From NCBI GenBank assembly GCA_045658305.1, contig JAZOUT010000023.1, forward strand, positions 1 through 18,713: a stretch of 18,713 bases of DNA, given 5' to 3'. The DNA is from Aphodosoma sp045658305 (GTDB taxonomy: Bacteria; Bacteroidota; Bacteroidia; Bacteroidales; Paludibacteraceae). The position numbers and the translations under genes are program-made. How positions within the stretch are numbered: the first letter of the stretch is position 1; each line of letters starts with the position of its first letter. Positions 13,488 to 18,713 of this stretch are shown piece after piece. The notes beneath the pieces were generated by a model. It made no database searches, was not told where the DNA came from, and saw nothing but the letters and a program-made list of their open reading frames with translations.

Positions 13488-14504
13488 ATGCGTTTTGCAA
13501 ATCCACATATATTTTGGCTTTTTATTGTTGTGATAGCTTTGATTGCCATTTTTGTTTATGGTGTTTATATTCAACGCCGTAAGCTTCGTCGTTTTGGCAA
13601 TCCACAATTATTGCGCGAGCTTATGCCTAACGTGTCATATATTCGTCCACAGGTTAAATTTTATATGCTTGTAGTGGCATTGGTATTATTGATATTTGCT
13701 TTGGCTCGACCTCAGATAGGTTCAAAACTAGAGAAAAAGAAAACTACAGGTATCGAAGTGATGATAGTGCTTGACGTTTCTAACTCAATGTTGGCTACCG
13801 ATGTGGCTCCTTCGCGTCTTGAGAATGCTAAAATGATGCTTTCTAAGCTTATAGACCAAATGCCTGATAATAAGGTCGGCTTGATAGTTTTTGCTGGCGA
13901 TGCTTTCGTACAGCTTCCTATTACTGCCGATGGGGTTTCTGCCAAGATGTTTCTTTCTAATATAACTACTAAGTCGGTAGCTAATCCAGGTACAGCGGTA
14001 GGTACAGCTATCGATTTGGCAATTAAGTCCTTTGGCGAAGAAAATAAGGATAAAGGGCGCACTATTATATTGCTCACCGATGGTGAAAACCATGAGGATG
14101 ATGCCATTGCAGCTGCTAAATTAGCTCGCGAAAAGGGCATTATGGTCAACGTAGTAGGTTTTGGTTCACCACAAGGAGCACCTATTCCTGTGCAAGGCAC
14201 AATGTCGTTTTGGAAAGACAAAGAGGGTAATGTCGTAGTATCTAAACTTAATGAACAAATGGGTCAGCAAATTGCTCAGGCTGGTGATGGTGTTTATGTG
14301 CGTGCCGATAATTCTAACATTGCTCTTCGCACTATTTCTAAGCAACTATCTCAAATCCAAAAGGGCGAAATTCAGACAACTGCCTTTGCTGATTATGCCG
14401 ATAAATTCTATATTTTCGCATGGATAGCATTCTTTATTCTTGTTATAGAATTCTTCATTTTAAATCGTCAGAATAAACAATTGAACAAATATAAGTGGTT
14501 TTAA
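13488..14504 (+). CDS. batB: Aerotolerance protein BatB (VWA domain membrane protein)
   Basis: This 338-residue protein parallels BatA: two N-terminal TM helices (about 8-28 and 57-73, ending ALARPQIG), a VWA domain, and a C-terminal TM helix (about 306-326). Its MIDAS motif is the consensus DVSNS (96-100), followed by GTAVGTAIDLAI and LLTDGENHEDD. BatA and BatB probably form a membrane complex contacted by MoxR and by the TPR proteins that follow. The gene is followed after 3 nt by batC. The opposite-strand reading frames over this gene are shadows. Confidence 0.94.
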   Translation: MRFANPHIFWLFIVVIALIAIFVYGVYIQRRKLRRFGNPQLLRELMPNVSYIRPQVKFYMLVVALVLLIFALARPQIGSKLEKKKTTGIEVMIVLDVSNSMLATDVAPSRLENAKMMLSKLIDQMPDNKVGLIVFAGDAFVQLPITADGVSAKMFLSNITTKSVANPGTAVGTAIDLAIKSFGEENKDKGRTIILLTDGENHEDDAIAAAKLAREKGIMVNVVGFGSPQGAPIPVQGTMSFWKDKEGNVVVSKLNEQMGQQIAQAGDGVYVRADNSNIALRTISKQLSQIQKGEIQTTAFADYADKFYIFAWIAFFILVIEFFILNRQNKQLNKYKWF

Positions 14505-14507
14505 GTA

Positions 14508-15200
14508 ATGAGAAGGTATATATTTTTGATATTGTTAGTGTTCCCAATGTTATCATTATTTGCTCAAAAAGAGAGCCGTAATGTTAATGCTGGTAATAAG
14601 CATTATGTAAAAGAGAAGTTTGTAGAGTCGGAAGTAGAGTATCGCAAAGGATTGGAGAAAAATAACTCAAGTTTTTCTGCTAATTTCAACCTTGGTAATG
14701 CTCTCTATCGTCAAGAAAAATATGAAGATGCAGTAGAACAATTCAATCGTGCTGCTGCGTTGGCAGGCTCTGATTCGAAGCGTATTGCAGCTGCCAATCA
14801 TAACAAAGGTAATGCTTTGTTGAATGCGCAAAAGATAGATGAGGCTATTGATGCATATAAAGAGGCGTTGCGTCATAATCCGAATGACCATGATACTCGT
14901 TATAATCTTGCTTATGCTAAGCATATGAAGCAACAGCAACAACAACAGCAACAACAACAAGAACAGAAGCAACAAGAACAAAAGCAAGACGAGCAACAAC
15001 AACAAAATCAGCAAGAACAGCAAGAGCAACAAGAGCAGAAAGAACAACAACAATCACAACCTCAAGAGCAAGGTATGTCGAAAGAAAATGCAGAACAAAT
15101 TCTTCAAGCTCTACAAGAAGATGAAAAACAAACACAAGAAAAAGTAAAAGAACAACAAGCGCAAAAAGCAAAACGTTACCGCGTTGATAAAGATTGGTAA
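14508..15200 (+). CDS. batC: Aerotolerance protein BatC (TPR, Gln-rich)
   Basis: This 230-residue protein has a signal peptide (residues 1-19, ending LFAQ), TPR repeats at about 57-90 and 95-130, and a Gln/Glu-rich low-complexity stretch (about 142-188), then a helical tail. It ends in RVDKDW, the short C-terminal motif typical of BatC. TPR repeats suggest it scaffolds BatA/BatB on the periplasmic side. The Gln run is encoded by mixed CAA/CAG codons from about 14930, so length changes there would stay in frame. It starts 3 nt after batB, and batD begins 2 nt after its stop. Confidence 0.92.
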   Translation: MRRYIFLILLVFPMLSLFAQKESRNVNAGNKHYVKEKFVESEVEYRKGLEKNNSSFSANFNLGNALYRQEKYEDAVEQFNRAAALAGSDSKRIAAANHNKGNALLNAQKIDEAIDAYKEALRHNPNDHDTRYNLAYAKHMKQQQQQQQQQQEQKQQEQKQDEQQQQNQQEQQEQQEQKEQQQSQPQEQGMSKENAEQILQALQEDEKQTQEKVKEQQAQKAKRYRVDKDW

Positions 15201-15202
15201 TC

Positions 15203-17047
15203 ATGAATATAAAGAAGATATTTTTATTGTTAATTATGCATTGTGCATTGTGCATTGTGCATTGTAAAGGCGCTGATGAAGTGAAATTTGTGGCGTCTGC
15301 GCCACAGAGAGTGATTGTTGGACAACCATTCCAATTGGTTTTATCTATTAATGAAGATGGAAAGGATCTACGTTTACCCGATATTAAAGGCTTTGAAATA
15401 ATTGCAGGTCCTTATACCTCTACTAGTAGTAGCACTCAAATAATCAATGGTGATATTCGTACTTCCAGAGAGGTTCGTTACACCTATACCTTGTTGCCAG
15501 AAAAAGAGGGTGATTATCAAATCCAGCCAGCTACTATTGTCGTAAAAAAAGAGAAGTATTATTCTAATGTCTTAAACATAAAGGTATTGCCAGAGGATAA
15601 AACTTCACAGTCGCACCAACAAGGTAATTCTCAATCAGGACAAATTCGTCAATCTCAATCAATCACATCCGAAAATCTTTTTATTCGACCTATTGTTTCT
15701 CGAACTAAAGTCAAGGAGCAAGAGGCTCTTCTTCTTACTTATCGATTGTATGCACGTGTTGATGTGACTAATATTCAATCTCCTAAATTCCCTGATTTCA
15801 AAGGATTTTTAGTGCAAGAGATAGAGCTACCTCAAGACCGTACGATGCAGCCTGAAAATTATGAGGGTATAAATTATTATACATACGATTTGCGTAAAGT
15901 ATTGTTGTTTCCGCAAGAGACGGGTAAGGTTGCTATCGAATCGATGTCGTGTGATGTAATTGTGCGTGTACGTTCTGCACAGCAACGTCCTCGTAGTTTC
16001 TTTGACGATTTCTTTGATACTTATCAAGAGGTTGCTAAAACTGTTACTACTTCGAAACTAAATCTTACTGTAGAACCATTACCACAACCAAAACCAGCTA
16101 ATTTTTCAGGCATTGTAGGTAAGTTGTCTTTATCTACTAAAGTGTCAGCTACTGAAGTAGAGTCAAATCAACCTATCACAATTACACTCAAGTTGCAAGG
16201 TGCAGGCAATCTCAAAATGCTCAAAAATCCTACTTTGCAATTCCCTCAAGATTTTGAAACCTACGAACCTAAAGCGACTAACAATTTTACTACTGGTAGT
16301 ACAGGTCTTTCTGGCTCAAAAACAATTGAATATCTTGTTATCCCTCGTCACGATGGTGATTTTGTGATACCTGCAACTACGATAAGTTATTTTGATGTAG
16401 AATCTGATTCATACAAAACACTATCTACCGAAGCTATAAGTATTAGAGTTAATAAAGGTGCTCAAACAGCATCTAATTCGCCTGTAGTTACTAATTTCAC
16501 TGGACAAGAAAAGGTAGAAGTTCTTGCAACTGATATTCGTTATATAAATACAATGGCACCAAACCTTCGTCCTACTGAACGTTTTATTGCAGGTTCATTG
16601 TTGTTTTGGTTGTTTTATGTAATTTCTTTATTCCTTACTATTTGTTTGATTATTATATTTCGCAAGCAGGCTCGCGATAATGCTAATGTTGCGTTGATGC
16701 GAAATAAGAAAGCTAATAAAGTAGCTCGTCGTCGTCTTAAAGTGGCTGAACGTGAGTATAAAGCAGGTAATAAAGATGCTTTCTATGATGAAATCCTTAA
16801 AGCTCTTTGGGGTTATTTGTCAGATAAACTATCAATCCCTGTGAGTGAATTAAACAAAGATAATATATCTTCTCGTTTGTCACAACGTGGCGTTTCGGAA
16901 GAGGTAGTAACTGAGTTTATGCAGCTTCTTAATGATTGTGAGTTTGAGCGTTATGCTCCTATTGGTAATAAGGAATCAGCTATGCGTCATACGTTTGAAT
17001 CAACAGAAAAACTTATATCAACTTTAGAATCTACAATAAAGAAATAG
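15203..17047 (+). CDS. batD: Aerotolerance protein BatD
   Basis: This 614-residue envelope protein is BatD, the large partner of the Bat complex. Residues 1-20 form a signal peptide, followed by beta-rich periplasmic domains with the family pattern FEIIAGPYTSTSSSTQI and VRYTYTLLPEKEGDYQI. A TM helix at about 465-487 is followed by a cytoplasmic helical tail (about 490-610). I use the ATG at 15203; an upstream TTG at 15194 in the same frame overlaps batC and is unlikely. The signal-peptide DNA contains three exact TTGTGCA heptamers. Cysteines in MHCALCIVHC arise from that repeat, so they are weak evidence for lipidation. It lies 66 nt before the chosen batE start. Confidence 0.92.
   Translation: MNIKKIFLLLIMHCALCIVHCKGADEVKFVASAPQRVIVGQPFQLVLSINEDGKDLRLPDIKGFEIIAGPYTSTSSSTQIINGDIRTSREVRYTYTLLPEKEGDYQIQPATIVVKKEKYYSNVLNIKVLPEDKTSQSHQQGNSQSGQIRQSQSITSENLFIRPIVSRTKVKEQEALLLTYRLYARVDVTNIQSPKFPDFKGFLVQEIELPQDRTMQPENYEGINYYTYDLRKVLLFPQETGKVAIESMSCDVIVRVRSAQQRPRSFFDDFFDTYQEVAKTVTTSKLNLTVEPLPQPKPANFSGIVGKLSLSTKVSATEVESNQPITITLKLQGAGNLKMLKNPTLQFPQDFETYEPKATNNFTTGSTGLSGSKTIEYLVIPRHDGDFVIPATTISYFDVESDSYKTLSTEAISIRVNKGAQTASNSPVVTNFTGQEKVEVLATDIRYINTMAPNLRPTERFIAGSLLFWLFYVISLFLTICLIIIFRKQARDNANVALMRNKKANKVARRRLKVAEREYKAGNKDAFYDEILKALWGYLSDKLSIPVSELNKDNISSRLSQRGVSEEVVTEFMQLLNDCEFERYAPIGNKESAMRHTFESTEKLISTLESTIKK
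15227..15268 (+). repeat. TTGTGCA heptamer tract inside the batD signal-peptide sequence
   Basis: Six units in perfect 7-nt phase are read: TTGTTAA, TTATGCA, three identical TTGTGCA (15241-15261), and TTGTAAA. They encode most of the signal peptide hydrophobic core, including I-M-H-C-A-L-C-I-V-H-C. This is the most homogeneous copy of the family in the window. Confidence 0.9.
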
Positions 17048-17113
17048 AAGCGAGTAGCGAAATTTTATGTGTGATACTTGCGCATTTTATGTAAATATTT
17101 AACAATTAAGGAA

Positions 17114-17878
17114 ATGAAAAAGATATTTTTATTATTAATTGTACATTGTGTATTGTGCTTTGTGAATTGTGGTAGCATTGTGCATTGTCAGGAGGCAGAT
17201 TGGAAAACAGCAGAGGAGTTGTATGCTGCTAAACAATATAGCGAAGCTGCTGCTATGTATGCCGAAATGTTTCAATATGGCGAATCGGCAGCATTGTATT
17301 ATAACTATGCCAATGCCCTTTACAAGTCTAATCAGATAGGTTTGGCTATTCTTAATTATGAACGAGCTTTGCGCCTTGATCCTACAAACGAGGATATAAA
17401 ATTCAATCTTGAGTTTGTAAATAAGATGAAGACAGACAAAATAGAACCTCTTGAAAAGTTCTTTATAACCGAGTGGTCGGAGTCTTTAGGCAAATTGCTT
17501 ACATCTAACGAATGGGCTTACGCAAGTATTATTAGTTTTATAACCATGCTCGTTTTGGTCTTGCTTTATCTATTTGGTCGTAAAGTATGGTTGCGTAAAA
17601 CAGCATTTTTTTCTGCTTTTTTCTTATTGTTATTTTCTATTATTACTATGGTGTATGCTTTCCAAATAAAGAGTCTTGCAGAAAACAATCCAGAGGCTAT
17701 CGTTCTTGCAGGTACAGTTTCTGTGAAAAGTAGTCCTGATGATAGTGGTACAGAGGTGTTTGTTATTCACGAAGGCACGAAAGTCAATGTGCTTTCAACT
17801 CTTTCAACTTGGTCAGAAGTGCGTCTTGCCGATGGTAACGTAGGTTGGCTTCAATCATCTACAATTGAAAAAATTTAG
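17114..17878 (+). CDS. batE: Aerotolerance protein BatE (TPR and SH3 domains)
   Basis: This 254-residue protein has a signal peptide (about 1-25), TPR repeats (about 27-105, with YYNYANALYKSNQIGLAI), two TM helices (about 136-154 and 164-182) and a C-terminal SH3-like domain (about 197-252, with VSVKSSPDDSGTEVFVIHEG and GNVGWL). That layout is BatE. I start it at ATG 17114, giving MKKIFLLLIV; the longer frame from 17078 adds 12 residues and would put charged residues ahead of a normal signal peptide. AAGGAA precedes this ATG. The SH3 domain may bind peptidoglycan or peptides in the periplasm. Its signal-peptide DNA consists of degenerate heptamers. Confidence 0.9.
   Translation: MKKIFLLLIVHCVLCFVNCGSIVHCQEADWKTAEELYAAKQYSEAAAMYAEMFQYGESAALYYNYANALYKSNQIGLAILNYERALRLDPTNEDIKFNLEFVNKMKTDKIEPLEKFFITEWSESLGKLLTSNEWAYASIISFITMLVLVLLYLFGRKVWLRKTAFFSAFFLLLFSIITMVYAFQIKSLAENNPEAIVLAGTVSVKSSPDDSGTEVFVIHEGTKVNVLSTLSTWSEVRLADGNVGWLQSSTIEKI
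17132..17191 (+). repeat. Degenerate TTGTGNN heptamer tract inside the batE signal-peptide sequence
   Basis: Units in phase are TTATTAA, TTGTACA, TTGTGTA, TTGTGCT, TTGTGAA and TTGTGGT (17132-17173). A 4-nt interruption AGCA follows, then TTGTGCA and TTGTCAG (17178-17191). It is the longest and most decayed of the three signal-peptide tracts. Confidence 0.85.
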
Positions 17879-17883
17879 GAAAT

Positions 17884-17953
17884 TTGAAAGTTGAAATGTG
17901 AAAATTGTTGTATCTCAACTTTCAATTTTCAATTCACAACTCTCCACTTTTAT
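17884..17953 (+). repeat. Inverted pair of heptamer tracts between batE and the PAP2 gene
   Basis: The left arm (17884-17911) reads TTGAAAG, TTGAAAT, GTGAAAA, TTGTTGT. The right arm (17912-17953) reads ATCTCAA, CTTTCAA, TTTTCAA, TTCACAA, CTCTCCA, CTTTTAT and ends exactly at the ATG at 17954. The arms contain a perfect 11-bp inverted repeat, TTGAAAGTTGA (17884-17894) with TCAACTTTCAA (17915-17925). It could fold into a hairpin with a 20-nt loop, starting 6 nt after the batE stop. Confidence 0.8.
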
Positions 17954-18508
17954 ATGTTTCTTTTAACTCTCGATACCTTGCTAACTTTAGCAATAAATGG
18001 TTGTCATAGTTTATTCTTTGACAACTTTTTCTATATCTATACACAGACATGGACTTGGATACCAGCCATTGTTGTTTTACTTGTTTGGATGTGGCGTAAG
18101 TGGGGCGTTCGTTCATTGTATGTTGTGGTAGGTATAGCTTTATGTATATTATTATCAGACCAGATATCATCGTCGTTATTGAAACCATTAGTGGCTCGTT
18201 TGCGTCCAACTCATAACCCTGAAATAGCAGATTTGATTCATATAGTCAATGGTTATCGTGGCGGATTGTATGGCTTTGTATCGTCGCATGCTGCTAATGC
18301 AGCCACGTTTGTTACCTTTACAGCATTGGTGTTTCGTAATAGACTTTATACCATATTACTTTCATTGTGGGCATTTCTCACTGCCTATTCTCGTGTTTAT
18401 CTTGGAGTGCATTATGTCGGAGATGTCCTTTGTGGAGCGTTATTAGGAATCTTAGTGGGAGTAATGGTGTATGTTGTATTTAAGAAAACTCTATATTCGA
18501 AGCTTTAA
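17954..18508 (+). CDS. PAP2-family membrane phosphatase
   Basis: This 184-residue multi-pass membrane protein belongs to the type 2 phosphatidic acid phosphatase (PAP2) family; members dephosphorylate lipid phosphates such as undecaprenyl pyrophosphate or phosphatidylglycerol phosphate. The three catalytic motifs are KPLVARLRP (residues 77-85), SSHA (110-113, in place of the usual PSGH) and SRVYLGVHYVGD (146-157) with His153 and Asp157. I start it at 17954; an ATG at 17891 in the same frame would add 21 residues that merely translate the heptamer repeat. It lies 75 nt after batE, possibly as the last gene of that operon. The substrate is not determined. Confidence 0.9.
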   Translation: MFLLTLDTLLTLAINGCHSLFFDNFFYIYTQTWTWIPAIVVLLVWMWRKWGVRSLYVVVGIALCILLSDQISSSLLKPLVARLRPTHNPEIADLIHIVNGYRGGLYGFVSSHAANAATFVTFTALVFRNRLYTILLSLWAFLTAYSRVYLGVHYVGDVLCGALLGILVGVMVYVVFKKTLYSKL

Positions 18509-18560
18509 TTTTTATTTTTTTATGTTTTAGAGCATGTTTTGAAAAAAAGTTGTAAAATTA

Positions 18561-18592
18561 TTTGGTGGTATGAAAAAAAAGTCTTACATTTA
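18561..18592 (+). promoter_or_regulatory. Promoter of the gene at the right edge
   Basis: TTTG at 18561-18564 and TACATTTA at 18585-18592 are separated by 20 nt, close to the Bacteroidota -33/-7 pattern (the last base of the -7 box is A, not G). The predicted leader before the ATG at 18642 is about 45 nt. Confidence 0.65.
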
Positions 18593-18641
18593 CAACATCA
18601 AAAAAATTAAACTTAATACTAATCTCTAATACTTATTTATT

Positions 18642-18713
18642 ATGATTAAAACAATCACATTTAACGAATTGCGTCGTATCAAAGATTCATTGCCAGATGG
18701 CTCAATGCAACGT
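18642..18713 (+). CDS. Probable small DNA-binding protein, 5' end only
   Basis: Only the first 24 codons are inside the window; the frame is open to the last base. The sequence starts MIKTITFNELRRIKDSLPDG and continues SMQR. From memory it resembles a small Bacteroidales protein of about 100 residues that carries a helix-turn-helix just after this segment (typically an IADEL...VRNFF pattern), but that part lies outside the window and I cannot check it. It has its own promoter 50 nt upstream, so it is likely a separate transcript from the bat-PAP2 genes. Confidence 0.55.
   Translation, partial: MIKTITFNELRRIKDSLPDGSMQR

Noticed and set aside
13712..14221. Minus-strand 169-codon frame opposite batB
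   Set aside because: It lies entirely within a well-supported VWA gene and has no recognisable domain; it is a codon-bias shadow.
14667..15255. Minus-strand Leu/Val-rich frames opposite batC
   Set aside because: They are antisense readings of the CAA/CAG glutamine repeat and have no start context or family resemblance.
15203..15265. Lipoprotein signal in BatD (and BatE) from the cysteines in the signal peptide
   Set aside because: The cysteines come from the TGC/TGT codons of the heptamer, and the context does not give a convincing lipobox, so lipidation is unsupported.
17891..17953. Longer N-terminus of the PAP2 protein
   Set aside because: The extra 21 residues translate the heptamer repeat and lack family resemblance; the ATG at 17954 gives a normal PAP2 start.
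5384..17953. CRISPR array or classic direct-repeat locus made of the heptamers
   Set aside because: The units are contiguous 7-mers without spacers, dispersed at several sites, and no cas gene is present.

Overview
The window reads as a Bacteroidales-type (phylum Bacteroidota) chromosome segment. The evidence is a complete Bacteroides-aerotolerance (bat) operon, a small DUF4295 protein behind rpmB-rpmG, promoters of the Bacteroidota form (TTTG, about 20 nt, then TAnnTTTG), and starts that mostly lack a Shine-Dalgarno sequence. All genes are on the + strand and no phage, insertion sequence or CRISPR array is visible.

Layout. (1) 1-155: tRNA-Val(TAC) with a strong intrinsic terminator. (2) 163-4235: a very AT-rich cell-surface polysaccharide export module, with two tandem paralogous SLBB/Wza-type export lipoproteins and a Wzc-like chain-length regulator fused to a tyrosine kinase. 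No glycosyltransferases are present. (3) 4439-5213: a ribosomal-protein unit (rpmB, rpmG, DUF4295) with its own promoter and terminator. (4) 5277-9301: ftsY, rimO, an HU/IHF-like protein, and a membrane protein carrying an N-terminal HU domain and a C-terminal LysM domain. (5) about 9362-18508: moxR, a DUF58 protein, an unassigned membrane protein, batA, batB, batC, batD, batE and a PAP2 phosphatase. (6) 18561-18713: promoter and first 24 codons of a probable small DNA-binding protein, cut by the window end.

The moxR-bat genes probably form one envelope-stress complex: a MoxR AAA+ ATPase acts on VWA-domain membrane proteins (BatA, BatB, DUF58), with TPR partners (BatC, BatE) and the large periplasmic BatD. 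The ribosome/SRP/RimO block is translation housekeeping.

Three things stand out. First, a degenerate 7-bp repeat family occurs about seven times. In the + orientation (YTYTCAA) it sits just before the start codons of ftsY, batB and the PAP2 gene. In the opposite orientation (TTGTGCA) it is built into the signal-peptide coding sequence of three bat-operon genes. Because the unit is 7 bp, a copy change would shift the frame, yet the unit encodes the same hydrophobic cycle (L-C-I-V-H-C-A) in all frames. Second, the HU-TM-LysM protein could physically link nucleoid and cell wall. Third, perfect AGGAGG Shine-Dalgarno sequences precede rpmG and the HU-LysM gene, in a phylum whose ribosomes normally hide the anti-SD.
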